Shown: positions 25,925 to 38,705, counted from the stretch's first letter. The stretch is DNA of 64,000 bases from Plazaster borealis (GCA_021014325.1 CM037472.1:24413063-24477062), one strand, 5' to 3'. A program made the numbers and translations. The notes: a model not told the origin generated them from the sequence alone.

Positions 25925-26790
25925 ATTTGTACACTATGACACAACAAGATTCTGATTGTGTTTCCTCTTCAACTTGGGAGAAGACAATCAAAGTTTCATA
26001 CTATTTTGTTGTTCTATATATTTAATAAAAAGGCCGGAACACCTGGTTTTAAAAGCACATGTATAACATTGGTAATTTTCAAAGACCAGTATCCGCACTT
26101 TATGTGACCCAACATTTCCTAAAAACTATAGCATTTCAAGCAAAACTATTTCAATGGAGGGTTTCCACCATGACCATCTTTATGCCATGTAAGTTGTACA
26201 AATCTGTGAACATTTATATTTTCAATCTTACCAATGTTGTAGACAACCTTTAATACTATAAGCCTTGTTAATGTCCCTTTACATATTTGCAACTGGTACT
26301 GGATTTAACAAGAGGTAGATATATATTTTTTGTATTATCAAGTCATAACAAAATTGTATATATAATCAGAATACAATGACTTCCATTTTCTTTTGGGATG
26401 GACAAAAAAAATACAATTCTCTGAAGTGATTAAACCGCCAAGTTTTGCAAGAAGCCTGTGATCCTAAACCTGAAAAATACAAGCAACTAATCCTGACCCG
26501 AGGGTACCCAACCTGACAGGGTTGAGCAAGAAACCCTGAAAGACTACCAACAGTCGGCTACTACAATAATCAATAGACACAATTCAGAGTTCATGTGAAC
26601 TCCTTGTATTTTAACCTCTGCTGGTGCAGTTTAATCTCCTTAAAGAACTCCAGAAAGGTGAGTCACATTCAAGCTTGACCCCCTTAACTGGTGCCCTGTA
26701 AATGCACGGTCTGGTTACCAGTGCTAGTTAGGGGTCACGATGAGCGTGTTAATCAAGACTGCTCCATCATGCCACAATGTTACTATAGCA

Positions 26791-26946
26791 TGCCTGGAAT
26801 TACACGCCCTTACGAATTACATGCCCCTGGTTTTGGCCTTGGTGCCCCATCAGAAGTTTCCCATAGACTTGAAGATTTTCCAATGGAAGTGCCCTTTTCA
26901 CTATGAAAATGGTCTTGTCCTCTCAAAGTTGAAATTCCAGGCCTGC
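26791..26946. mobile_element. GCCTGGAATT-ended MITE, copy 1
   Basis: Left GCCTGGAATTACACGCCC and right GAAATTCCAGGCCTGC are inverted. The interior TTTTCCAATGGAAGTGCCC matches copy 2 at 27742. Confidence 0.7.
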
Positions 26947-27741
26947 AATAGTACATGTAACACTCCCCAACCAACCATACATTTGTAAGTGTAACATAGA
27001 AAGAAGCAGTATACATGTATATTCGGGTTTTGGGGGCTTTTTTTACACTCATTACAGAGGTATGTAAATTTACAGGGAGATAAGAATATCCCATATGAAT
27101 AGGCTTTGAGCGGAACAACAGCACTTTTAGATGCCCTCAAATAATTATTTCCAGAACCCTTTCCTTTTGATGTCAAGAAGTGGCTGAAAGGGAAGCCTTC
27201 AACAACTGAAATGAACACCAGCTTCTGGTCTACATTTCAACCCGGAGCACTTTTTCCCGCAAAGCAGAAGAAACAAAATTGCAGAAGCTTTCAAATGTTT
27301 AACGTCTATGTGTTACATGTACAGTGTATGTCAGTGCCTACATTCTTCATAACAGACATGGAACCTTTGGTACAGAAAAAGAATTATTGGTTTCACTTTA
27401 TGACCTCCTAATAATGTTATTTAAGACAGAGAAATGCAGGTTAAGCACGTCAACAAAATTGAAGCAAATTATGGAACTTTCAGTTTTGCACTGACTGCAG
27501 TATGCTCGCCATTCTGATTCATCATTATCACCGAGACTGGTCATCGACTGTAGAGCAAATAAAAATGAACGACAGAGTGTTGTGGCCAAACGGCTCAGCC
27601 CAGCTGTTGCAGCACGCCAAATCTAGAATGTTTTTATGAAAAGAACGGCTGCTGCATCAAGCTTGCACCACATGCAGCTTCATACCATACAAAAGCGAAG
27701 CAAAATCACATACCGGTGCACTTAGGCCATGCTAACAATAT

Positions 27742-27928
27742 CAGGCCTGGAATTACATGGAGGCAATAGAGGCCATTGCCTGCCCTCTGTTGCCCTGATA
27801 TTGGCCTTAATGGGGTTGATGGCTGATGCCTCTTCAAAAGTTTCCCACAGACTTTCCAATGGAAGTGTCCTTTGCAAAATGAAAACGACATTGCCCTCTC
27901 AGTCTCAGAGATGAAATTCCAGGCCTGC
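27742..27928. mobile_element. GCCTGGAATT-ended MITE, copy 2
   Basis: CAGGCCTGGAATTACATGG at left and GAAATTCCAGGCCTG at right. The interior TTTCCAATGGAAGTGTCC is shared with the copy 0.95 kb upstream. Confidence 0.75.
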
Positions 27929-29089
27929 AATATTTGACTGAAGCATTTAAAACATTTGTGATTTGATGTGAAATTATTTATTGGGCTTAACTTATAAGAA
28001 AGTAATGTTGGATCTGACTGCCATTTTTTCATTCATATGACAAAAAATAGTATCTTATTTACCCAAAGAAGTTTCTTAGGTCATAAAAAGTAGCAGGCGG
28101 ATACAGCATCTTACTATTTACCCATAAAATAATAGTACTACTGGTCACTGGATGTTTTTTAATTTTCATTCAAATGTGGTTTGGAATGTTACCTTTCAAA
28201 ATACAGGAGTAATTCATTAGGTAAATCCTATATTGTAGATTGCAAAGTTGCCCCCCTCACTATGACCGAATGACTGAGACTAGAGTCTCTAAAGCTTAGG
28301 CCAGAAATAACCTGGTTTAAACAAGGCTAGCTTCATGTTGCAGGCATGCAACTGCCCGATGAAAAAAAAAAAGGAAAATTTTCAAAGGCACAACGCAAGC
28401 GCGGAGCGAGGCAGCCAAAACGCCAAGGGACATGAGACCCACAATGGTACCCTAGAAAATTGTTGAGGTTTATTATGCTCTTAGGTGCATTCTTAGTATA
28501 CAGGCCTGTAAATGGACCCTTAAAAAAGAGAGCTGAAACACTACATGATGTACATGTAAGAATGATCGTGGAACGTCAAGTGAGCGCGCGCCACACACTT
28601 ACGCTGGTCGATTGGGGCAACCCGTTGATCCAGTAACTAGGCTTATTTCACATTATTGTAGTTGTACATTGTTGTTGCCAAGCATATATTAGGCTTTTTA
28701 AAAAAAGTCAGGGAAAAAAAAAAAAAAATGTGTTTTTTTTGTTTTTGTTTTTTTAGCGCTGATCTTTTTTTTTTAAATGCGGAAATCCGCGGAAACGAGG
28801 AAGAGTTGCATGCCTGATGTTGCCTATCCCCATCAGGGTTCTACCCAGGTTTTTTCAAAACTGGGGGTCATTCTGGGCCAAATTTTTGGGATGTTTGGCC
28901 GAAGCGCGCTGAATTGAAACAAGGTCTTCGGAATGTTTTCTACTTGGTGTTTTTCTTGGTTTTCAAAGCCCTACATTGCAATCTGGTTTTCTTTTCATGT
29001 TTAAATTTGCACGTATCGGCACGCAAATCGCACGTATCGGCCTGATACGCTAGCTTGTGCATGGGGAGAACCCTGCCCATTAATAGTCT

Positions 29090-29704
29090 AATACGCTGGA
29101 CCCCCTCCGCTTCTTGGATGGCCCTAGCCCCACAGCATCAGGAAGTGTGATGATCTTTCAAATAGAAACTCACATTTTTTTGCTGAAATTTTCCCCCTTG
29201 TTGTCGCAGTTGTGGCTTTTTGTGGAGAGTACACGTCTTCAAGTGAAAGCTCATTTTGGTGTAATTTAATGCAGAATCGGCGCCGTGATGTTTACTGATG
29301 CGCATGATCATGAGCGCTGAGTTAATTCGCTGAAACAGCAACGTAGTCTTTTTCGTGTCACTGCAGCGCGCTGTTATACTCCGCGCTGCTTGCTCATGCT
29401 CCACGGTCATGAATACCGCCTTGACTAATGAAGAGCTTCCACTAACTAGAATAGCGAAGTTTGTCATCGCACATGCGCATCAGTAAACATCATGGCGATT
29501 TTTGGCAATTTTTCATAAAATTTGACGAAAATGATTTTGCAGTAATTTTTAGTTTTAATGTACTCGCAACAATTGCACTAGGTTAGTGAATGGTGGAAAA
29601 TGTCGTCAATTTTTTAATATTTTTATATTTGAAAAATCATCACTCCCCTAATGCTGTGTGGAGCGTAGGATAGGGCCAATAAGCAGAGGGAGTCCAGCGT
29701 ATTG
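29090..29704. mobile_element. 615-bp inverted-repeat element
   Basis: Ends AATACGCTGGACCCCCTCCG and the inverse near AGGGAGTCCAGCGTATT. Second-level inverted segments inside (TGTTTACTGATGCGCATG and CATGCGCATCAGTAAACA) extend the folding. An open minus frame of 109 codons shows no domain. Confidence 0.7.
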
Positions 29705-32000
29705 CATTGGTCCTGTTTGATGGGCTAGACTAGTAGACATTGCTTCACAGAAAAAAAGGGAACTCTTTTTGTGCAGAGTGTGTGATACCAGATCTGACAA
29801 ATCACTACTGACTACTGAACTGGGCAAAATCTCAAGATTGAGCTGACATATTTGGGATGAAAACCCAGGACAAAAAAATCCCAAGATTGCGCCACCCAAT
29901 CTAGGACTAGGACGTAGGAGTCAGAGAATGAGCATAAGCAATTTAGACCTACCGAGACTGTGCTCAACAGTCATTTCATAAAGTTACAAAATCGTCGATA
30001 TGTAATTCAACAAAAATGCTCCCAAGACAATGTTACATACAAAGAATGTTGATTCACTCTGTCAACATGTCAGGTCTTTTTAGTTCCAACGCAACCACAT
30101 CAGAATAAATCCCCCACCCGGACATACCGTCCAGTGGCTCATAGGTCGTACTGTAATCTTGAACTGAACAGTTCACCTAGTCAGACAAGACACAGCGATA
30201 TCATATGGGAAAATACCGATTTCATTTGACGTGCCAATATAAATACTCACACAGGGATAAAACACGCAGCTCTCCGCGTGAAAAACTCCAGCGACACTCC
30301 TATGAAATCCCTGTTTCGATGTACTAGGTCCGTTAGGAGGTACATGTCCCAAATTTATCACAAATCTAGTCAAGATGTGCCTAATATTCCGAGCTCCATG
30401 GATTCTGAAAATCAATATGGCCGACCATTCAACCAATATGGACCGAGTTCGTGCCGAACAGGTGCCGAAGGGCATTCGCTACTTCGGATCAGTGCCGAGT
30501 TGATTTCGGAAGCGCGATGCGCAAGTTAAGAGCACCCAACCCGATTGGTCATGTATATTGAATGACATCATCCGACTCATTGAAAATGTCAAAACAGCTG
30601 GTTGTTTTCTTGCGGCATTTTCATTTCATCACATTAGCGGATTAAATCTTTATATTCTTTATTCGCTTTCCTTTTCATTACATTCAATGACACAGGCCTT
30701 CGCATAAGTGTGTGTGTCATTAGGCGGTATGAACAAATACTCTTTACACAAAATCACACCATATTTATTTAGCCTAGTGTGGGGGTCATGCAAATACTCA
30801 GAAGAAGAAAAAAATTAATACCAATACGGGAACAAATAACCACTGCGTCATCACTGTGATTTGCATTGTAATCGATATTGGAAATTGTACCGAGTGTCAA
30901 AGTGTTCACTTTTTAATTGAACATTTTTTTGAAGAATGCTGCCAGTTAATTAATAATTGCACAACTGATTTGCTTACCAACCAAAATGACCCATCTCAAA
31001 TGCCCTCAGGTACCTTATTTCCATCCCCCTCCCCACCGCAAATTGACACCCCCCCTCCCCTCCCACCTCATTTTTTCCCCCTCGTGTGCGAAATGTAATT
31101 CCCCGAACTAATCCACCCAAAAATAATTGTGTTCGCGTTACCTCAGCTCAGGAATAATGCTGGTCATCATTGTGGTAAGACAGTGTATGAAGGTCAATGC
31201 CTTTTCGGGAAGATTAATGTTCACTATTAAATTTAAGCTTCCTCTTGCCCCCTCCCGCCCCCCCCCCTCCCCCCGCTTCTATTAACGGTCTGGTGCCGCC
31301 ACTGACAACAGCAGTTCAAGAGCCTGAACTTATTCTCCTGTTCCTTGTATTATTTATATTATTAGTTCAAAATTGATCCTAGAAAGCTTCGTTCAATAAC
31401 GAAACAATTAAATTAACATAAATACATTGTATGAGCATGGAGGTAGACTACCTCCATGGTATGAGTGGACGGGAACAAAAATGCTTACTTTCCCATTGCG
31501 TCTGAAATGCTGTAGCTCTGTGCTGCTGTATCAGAGCCGTATATTGAGACTGTATGAAATAACACTGCCCTCTGTTGGTCGGTATTATGAATGAAATTCC
31601 TCTTTATCGTACCAAGTTTTGTTGTCTGTTGCCGGTGAACAAACATTGACAGATGAAACTGTTTCAAGACGAAAAACAAGCAGAAACTGTCGCAATACCA
31701 CGCAAAATGCATAATACATGCAAGATTGCTTGTAGGCCTACTCCATGGCTGGTGGACGTGAAATAATGTCGAGATCCCGACAGTAATTAGGCCTAATTGT
31801 TAGTTTTCAATAACTACCACTTATCATTGGTGTTTATGTTGTTGCTTTCCTGCCTTATTTTCGTGCAATAGGCCTGCATTGAATTAAAGTAGTATAACTT
31901 TCTTCAGGCCTTTTCTCAACAACATAAAAGGAAAGGCTATTTAGAATTTATCTCTTCGGGTCGAATCGGCCAAAAAACCATAGGCCTACACCAAGTACCT

Positions 32001-32369
32001 TTAAAGGCATCGTACTCACGTTTGGTAATTGGAGCAGTTGTTTATTTCAAACCTGTGAAAATTTCATTTCAAAAGGTGGTAGCGTTTTTGAGATATTGCC
32101 GAAAATCTGGAGCTGTTATGTCCACGCAGGAAGAATAATCTGCATTGGAATACAATCTGAGAAGCGTTACCGAACGCTTCTCAATATTTAAAATATTTTG
32201 AGGATAAAAAGCGATATATTTTTCCATAAAACCGCAGTCCTTCAAAGTAAAAAGTCTCTCAAAATGCATTATACTATCCAAAGCTGCTTTCCTTCTTACC
32301 AAGTAAGTTTTGATTGCCATCAATTTTCAGAGTCATTACCAAACGTGTAGGCCTATACGATGCCTGTAA
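32001..32369. mobile_element. TTAA-type MITE family 1b
   Basis: Left end TTAAAGGCATCGTACTCACG. The right end (ATACGATGCCTGTAA) is slightly decayed. Same core as 7457-7852. Confidence 0.75.
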
Positions 32370-32649
32370 ACAGCCCTCTTAACTGTAGTGATTTCTGGGT
32401 GAGTGAACTCAGAGGTTGACAAAATAGTGTGGGAAAGCTGGGTCCCATTATAACGTAATGTACTACTTTTGAAAAATTCGCAGTGAACCAATGTGTAAAT
32501 TTCCAGAATGCTTCAATCTTGAGTGTGTGGGTCCAGGGAACATCTTTTCATCTGTTCAGACCATTTAGAACAAGAATTGTGCCCCCAAACACAGTCATTT
32601 ACCCGTTCCTCTATAACAAGTAGCTAGATATACACATGGTGATACCGCA

Positions 32650-33130
32650 AACCAAATATATATGGAGTAAGGTTACCAGCCAAAGTAGGCCTACCATGTC
32701 ACATGCGCAATCTTTGACTGGTATCCTGCTAAGTTTTGCTCAGCACAAAGTTGTCATGCAAAATTGTCTGCTTAATGTTATACACTATTAGTAAGATCGA
32801 AAAACACAAAATGTTCACAGATTCACACACATTTTACATGATTTAAAGTAAGTGATGGTTGAAAGGGTTCCTTGAAATATTTCTGCCTAAAATGCTATCG
32901 TTTATTGAGTAAAACAATAGTTTTTATCACGCGCGATATTTTGAAAAAAACAGAAAACACATAAAGTCTCTTTTCACTATTTTCTCATGATCTCGATGAC
33001 CAATTGAGCTCAAACTTTCACAGGTTTGTTTGTTCATGCATTATGTTGAATCACACAAAATGTGGACACTGATTTTGAGCTGTTACCAAAAGTGTACAAC
33101 ACCTTTAAGCAGCTCTAAGAAATTGGGCCC
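32650..33130. mobile_element. GGGCCCAATT-type MITE split by a TTAA element
   Basis: The outer element has the family core (AGGTTACCAGCCAAAG, TGACTGGTATCCTGC) and the right end AGCTCTAAGAAATTGGGCCC. Its GCTTAAGCAG is interrupted by a ~330-bp element (32776-33104) with TTAA on both sides. Confidence 0.75.
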
Positions 33131-33217
33131 ATGCAGGAGAAACAATCGATCTTGTTGAAGGCAAACAGTGCCATGTACTAACACACGTCAGAAGTTTATC
33201 CGGTCGTGAATAGGCCT

Positions 33218-33397
33218 GGGCCCAAGTTCATAAATAAGCTGTTAAGCAGAAAATTCTGCTAAGCAAATTTTCTTTGCTAAGCAATAAATTAGTGGGGTAC
33301 CAGTCACAGCAATGGTAACTGTATGGTATTTTAGCTGGTAACCTATTTTTCTTAAGCAAGCGTTTTCTGTGCTTACATGCTTTATGAAATTGGGCCC
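33218..33397. mobile_element. GGGCCCAATT-type MITE
   Basis: Left GGGCCCAAGTTCATAAATA and right TTTATGAAATTGGGCCC ends, with interior GCTTAAGCA-like and GGTACCAGTCAC segments. Confidence 0.75.
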
Positions 33398-33614
33398 TAT
33401 AATTATAATATTCCGTTTTGCCGCCCTGCCTAAGCGATCGTCAACTCAACAAAATGACGTAAATATATCACTTGTCCTCTGAACTTAGGGTGTTTTAAAT
33501 AAACACACAACTCGTATGTATACAGACGGAAACACAATTCGTACTTAATAGCAACGGATTGGATAATGAGCGACTCTTTGGTGCATCTGAAGGACACATA
33601 CCACGAGTCGACGG

Positions 33615-33948
33615 ACGAGTTGGTAAAAAAACCCTTTGTAACCGTTTGTTATAAAATGCATATGGTTAGAAAGACGTTATAAAAGTAGAATACAATGATC
33701 CACACAAATATGCCTCGAAATTGCGTGGTTTTCCTTTTACTTTACGAACTAACCCGGTCGGCCATTTTGTGGAGTCAAAAATTTGACTCCACAAAATGGC
33801 CGACGGTGTTTGTTCACGATGTAAAAGGAAAACCACGCAATTTCGAGACATACTTGTGTGGATCATTGTATTCTACTTTTAAAAAATCTTTCTAACCATA
33901 TGCATTTTATAGCAAACGGTTACAAATGTTTTTATAGACCAACTCGCC
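33615..33948. mobile_element. 334-bp near-perfect foldback
   Basis: Almost the whole segment is one inverted repeat with arms of about 165 bp, meeting at TGGAGTCAAAAATTTGACTCCA (about 33771-33792) around a minimal loop. The outer arms read CGAGTTGGTAAAAA and its inverse. The mirrored short frames in the arms are artefacts of the symmetry. Confidence 0.85.
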
Positions 33949-33966
33949 CGATCCAAGGCAATGGAT

Positions 33967-34355
33967 TTAAAGGGTCTGTATTCGTTTGGTAATGACTCTG
34001 AAAAGTAATGGCAATAAAAACTTACTTGGAAAGTAGTACGAAGCTTTGGATAGTATAATGCATTTTGAGAAACTTTTCACTTCTAAGTACTGCGATTATC
34101 ACTTTTTATCCCCAACAACTTTGAATCTGAGAAGCGTTACTGCATGTAACGTTTCTCAGATTGTGTATTTCAATTGCAGATTATTCTTCCTGCGTGGACA
34201 TAACCGCTCCAGATTTTTGGCAATATCTCAAAAACGCTACCACCTTTTGAAATGAAATGTTCACAGGTTAGTTTTATTGTATAGGATATATCTCATCTAC
34301 AACTATACTGAAACAAACAGTGGTTCCAATTACCAAGCGTATACAATCCCCTTAA
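33967..34355 (-). mobile_element. TTAA-type MITE family 1b, inverted
   Basis: Bounded by TTAA at 33967-33970 and 34352-34355, with the inverted family core. It is directly followed by another family member sharing the right TTAA. Confidence 0.75.
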
Positions 34356-34719
34356 AGGCATCGTACACGTTTGGTAATAACTCAAAATATATATCAGCAT
34401 AAAAACTGACTTGGTAACAAGATAGTTGATAGTATAAAACATTGTGAGAAACGACTCCCTCTGAAGTAACGTAGTTTTTGAGAAAGAGGTAATTTCTCAC
34501 TAAAATAATAAAAGACTTCTAGCTAGAAGCCTTTTATTCCTATCTGAAAGCACACAAATTTGTACAACAAGGGTGTTTTTTCTTTCATCATTTTCTTGCA
34601 ACTTCGATGACCAATTGAGCCCAGATTTTCACAGGCTTGTTATATTATGCATAATGTTGGGATACACCAAGTGAGAACACTGGTCTTTGACAATAACCAA
34701 ACGTGTACGATGCCTTTAA
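34352..34719. mobile_element. TTAA-type MITE family 1
   Basis: Ends TTAAAGGCATCGTACACGTT and AACGTGTACGATGCCTTTAA are perfect inverses of 20 bases. The core is related to 3150-3536 in inverted orientation. Confidence 0.85.
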
Positions 34720-34790
34720 GCGTGAAACGAAACAGTCAATTGATATCAGAAATCATGTCACTGAGTGCATTTGTCGCATGCCCATACTCT

Positions 34791-35165
34791 CTAAAAACTC
34801 CTGGGTCAGAATTGACCCATCCCGGGTAAAGATGACCCGGAAACTGGTTTAAAAATATTTGGGGGTTTTGTAGCTCGAATTCTGCGTGAGCTTGACCCGT
34901 TTCTCAACTATTTTGACACAGATTCCGTGTTATAGGCCTACTGACCCATTACGGTCCCGGCACGGGGTCAATAGACCTTATGCATTGACGTCATCCAGCC
35001 GCCATCTTAGAGGTAAAACGATGACGAAACAATCGAAACGCGCAAATTTGTACGCGCAGCGCACAGGATTGGCCAATGAACAACCTCCTTTTGACCTCTA
35101 GGCGAGGGCGCCCTACTCAAATGACGTCATGTGCATAAGGTCTATTCTGACCCGGGAGTTTTTAG
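34791..35165. mobile_element. CTAAAAACTCC-ended element with a nested element
   Basis: Outer ends CTAAAAACTCCTGGGTCAGA and TCTGACCCGGGAGTTTTTAG. Nested at 34970-35146 is a second inverted-repeat unit with AATAGACCTTATGCA and TGCATAAGGTCTATT ends, each followed inwards by a TGACGTCAT palindrome. Confidence 0.8.
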
Positions 35166-35404
35166 TCAGTATAGTAAAGATCAGTAGCGAAATGCTCTGA
35201 TGTAGTCTGATACCAAAGTTAAGTTCAAATAATCGAGCAGGTAATGCAAAATTATAAACTAATATATTCTGTATTGGTTTTCAACGTCCAGACCACAGCG
35301 GCTCCTTTCAGAGCGGCCTCATTGCGAACAAACGATACCGGTATGTTTTCCAGTGCATGGTGGGGGTTTTTGTTCAAGCTCCAAGGAGTGTAACGACTTT
35401 TGTT

Positions 35405-36873
35405 TGCCAAAAAAAATCCTCAGATTGCTAATTCGCCCGGGCGATTTACTATTTCGCCCGGGCGATTTACTATTTCCGGGCGATTTACTCGGGCGATTTA
35501 CTTATTCGCCTGGGCGATTTACTATTTCGCCCGGGCGATTTAGTTTCGTGTTGGTCCTGTTGTCCATGCCCGTGTAGTTATCAATGCCACTCGTGTATAG
35601 TCATCACTTCGGTGGCTGATTTCCATCAACAACAAAACACTATTCCAGTACGGCTTTATAACGCCCTTTTATTGCGTTATAACACTCTAATTATAACGCT
35701 CTAATTATAAAGTCCTAATTTACCCTATCAGGGCCTGGCTTTTGGGGACTAACGGGGACGGGGGAACCCCCCTCCCCCCTCCCCGCTGTGTTTTCCAAAG
35801 TTCTTTACCAATTTTTGACACTTAGGGGCATTTCTTTGTAGTTTTTTGCCAATTTTGGGGTAAACAAAGTACTGTTTCCATTTTTCCCTTATTTTGGTGT
35901 CCACTAATGCTATACAACATTGCAAACTTGTTTATTTTGACATAGGCCTACTATTATCTTCTCACTCGGGTAGCCATTGGGGTGAAATAATCGGTGCCAA
36001 GTGTGCAATGGTGATGCTTTGGTTGACAATTCTTTATTTCTTGGCCTGAAAATTTGGAAATTGGCATGTTAAAGGCAGTGTGTAGGCCTACTATTGGTAA
36101 TTACCCTTCACAAGTCAATGACCATAAAAACTTACTTGGTAAAGAGCACTGGGGAGCTGTAAATGTTTTTTAAAAAACATTGTTAGAAACGACCCCTTAT
36201 AATGTAGTTTAAGAGAAGTAATTTTTCACGCAAACATTTGAATCTGACAGCACACAATTCTATGCAACAACTGTGTTTTTCTTTTATTATGTTCTTGCAA
36301 CTTCGATGATCAATTGAAGCAAAATTTTCACAGGTTTATTATCTTATTCATGTTGGGATATACACCAAGTGAAGATACTGGTCTTTGACAATATTACCAA
36401 AAGTATATACCCGCCTTTAAGAATAGTTTATCCATTGAAAAAGAACTTGATACCGGTATACTATTTTGAACCCCCTATTAGGCTGAAAACACAAAATCCA
36501 AGATGGCCGCCAGATATGGCTGCAATTTAACATTTAAACATTTTAACACTATCACGTGACACATCAATTTCACTTAACAAATAAAAAACAACTTAATTTT
36601 AAATATTGAATGAAACAGACAAATAAATGGTTGCCATGGTAAATGCTGACCCCGATAATTATATTATACTATTTTAATTTATTTACAATAGATTGTGTAA
36701 GTCTCACTCGTATTTGAACATTGGGACCCCTTATAATGCGCAAATTTCTTTCCTTTATGCGATAAAGCAACGCCCGGGCGAAATAGTAAATCGCCAGGGC
36801 GAAAAAGTAAATCGCCCGGGCGAATTAGTAAATCGCCCGGGAGAATTAGCAATCTGAGAAATTTTTTTGCCAT
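35405..36873. mobile_element. 1.47-kb element with terminal inverted satellite arrays (GCCCGGGCGATTTACTA)
   Basis: The left end runs GCCAAAAAAAATCCTCAG into several copies of TTCGCCCGGGCGATTTACTA (to about 35542). The right end (36769-36873) is the inverse, finishing CTGAGAAATTTTTTTGCC. The interior holds a TTAA MITE (36069-36420). No transposase was recognised. Confidence 0.75.
36069..36420. mobile_element. TTAA-type MITE family 1, inside a larger element
   Basis: TTAA at 36069-36072 and 36417-36420. Left end AAAGGCAGTGTGTAGG, right end CCCGCCTTTAA. It lies within the 35405-36873 inverted-repeat element and is therefore younger than it. Confidence 0.7.
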
Positions 36874-37399
36874 GTCCTAAATACGCTTCCGTACGGAGCC
36901 CCTAAAGGGACATCAAAAAAAAAACAAAAAAAAAAACTATCTCGTGCGCACGACATATTATCTCGTGCGCACGACATATTATCTCGTGCGCACGACATAT
37001 TATCTCGTGCGCACGACATATTGTCTCGTGCGCACGACATATTATCTCGTGCGCACGACATATTATCTCGTGCGCACGACATAATTCGGGATTCTTGGAA
37101 GCAGCCAGTCGTCACGCCGCCATTGTTATCACACACGTGAAACACACAACACAGACATAACAAGGTCAAGGAGATCGAAAGATTGGAAAGACAACTGTTC
37201 AAAGGCCCTGTACACTATTGGTAAGATCGAAAAACACAAATGTTCACACATTCACACACAACTTACATGATTTAAGGTAAGTAATGGTCGAAAGGGTTCC
37301 TTCAAATATTTCTGCCTAAAATGCTATCGTTTCTGAGAAATGAGTAATAAAACAATAGTTTTTATAACGCGCGATATTTTGAAAAAACAGAAAACATTT

Positions 37400-37610
37400 G
37401 AGGTTTTTGCCGCAATTCGCAAATATTTACGTGAATATTTACGTGAATATTCACGATTTGTGCCCTAATCGCAAATTTTTACGTAAATATTTACGATTTG
37501 TGCACCCAAACGCAAATATTTACGTAAATATTTACGCAAATATTTGCGATTTGTGCACCCAATCGCAAATATTTACGTGAATATTTACGTAAACATTCAC
37601 GGTTTGTGCC
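37400..37610. repeat. AAATATTTACGT-type AT satellite, array 1
   Basis: Repeated CGCAAATATTTACGTGAATATT-like words (each about 12-bp half units) are spaced with GATTTGTGCACCCAA segments. Inside the 36.9-39.6 kb element, facing array 2. Confidence 0.8.
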
Positions 37611-37699
37611 CCAATTCATAACAAAGTAAGTGTACCCTTCATGTTGTGTAAAAGAAGAATTGTTATTCCATAATCTGACAGACCAAACCACTGGGCACA

Positions 37700-38100
37700 C
37701 TTAATTTGGAGGTGGCTAATTCGGATCACTAATACCTAATTAGCCGCTAGAATACACGCCCTCTTATTGTGTTCTAGCGGCTAATTAGGTATTAATTAGT
37801 GATCGGAATTAGCAACCTCCAAAATCGAGTGTGCCCAGTGGTGTGGTTCTGTCAGATTATGGAATAAAAATGTATCTTTTATCCAACATGAAGGGTACAT
37901 TTACTTTCGGCGAGTGCAGTCATAATAGTAAGTATTTGTGTACTAACGCATGATAGAAAATGGCGTGTATTTTAGCGGCTAATTAGGTATTAATTAGTGA
38001 TGCGAATTAACCACCTCCAAAATCAAGTGTGCCCAGTGGTAGGGTATATAAGATTATGGAATAAAATTTCATTTTTTTTGCAACATGAAGGGTACATTTA
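37700..38100. repeat. Hairpin unit CTAATTAGCCGCTAGAATA and diverged third copy
   Basis: TCACTAATACCTAATTAGCC then GCTAGAATAC is followed 15 bp later by its inverse, together with flanks (GGTGGCTAATTCGGATCAC and GGAATTAGCAACCTCC). A third copy lies at about 37975-38050. Each is followed by a TTATGGAATAA(A) and AACATGAAGGGTACA segment. Confidence 0.75.
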
Positions 38101-38419
38101 CTTTCAGGCGAATGCAAGTTTTTCAACAGTTGTATGTTGGTCTGTGGTGAGGTCTTAATTGTGGCGGATAATTACTCACTAATTGGTCAGCCAAGTATGC
38201 TCAGTGATCTATGTTTTTTTCAGAATTCTGAAAACAATTATACTAATAAAGAAAGATTATAAAAAAATCGCTCAAATTAAAAAGAATTAAGGGGGAGACA
38301 GAAATGTTACCGCCTTGAACTACATGGAACTACTGAATAAGCAGAATCCGCGGATGGAAATTCTGGCCCAATACGCGGCTAGCTTCAATATTCACGGTTC
38401 ACGGATGACTGGGTTTGAG

Positions 38420-38705
38420 ACTTTGGGCACAAACCGTGAATATTACGTAAATATTCACGTAAATATTTGCGTTTGGGTGCACAAATCGCAAATATTTACG
38501 TAAATATTTGCGATTGGGGCACAAATCGCGAGTCACGTTTACGTAAATATTCACATGAATATTTGCGATTAGGGCACAAATCGTGAGTATTCACGTAAAT
38601 ATTCACGTGAACATTTGCGATTGGGGCACAAATCGTGAATATTCACGTAAATATTTGCGAATTGGGGCAAAAACCTCGAATATTTACGTAAATATTCACA
38701 TAAAT
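38420..38705. repeat. AAATATTTACGT-type AT satellite, array 2
   Basis: The same words occur in the opposite overall orientation to 37400-37610 (GGGCACAAATCGTGAATATT spacers), giving another inverted pair within the large element. Confidence 0.8.

Noticed and set aside
30173..30529. Opposing open frames of 100 and 83 codons as a possible first exon
   Set aside because: Neither product is recognisable and no splice partner was found. Mentioned only as a possible promoter or exon area.
33666..33895. Two similar 66-codon proteins on opposite strands
   Set aside because: They are mirror translations of the two arms of the 33615-33948 foldback.
37398..38705. Open frames with repeated NIYVNIYVNI-type residues
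   Set aside because: They are translations of the AAATATTTACGT AT satellite and change frame and strand freely. No coding evidence.
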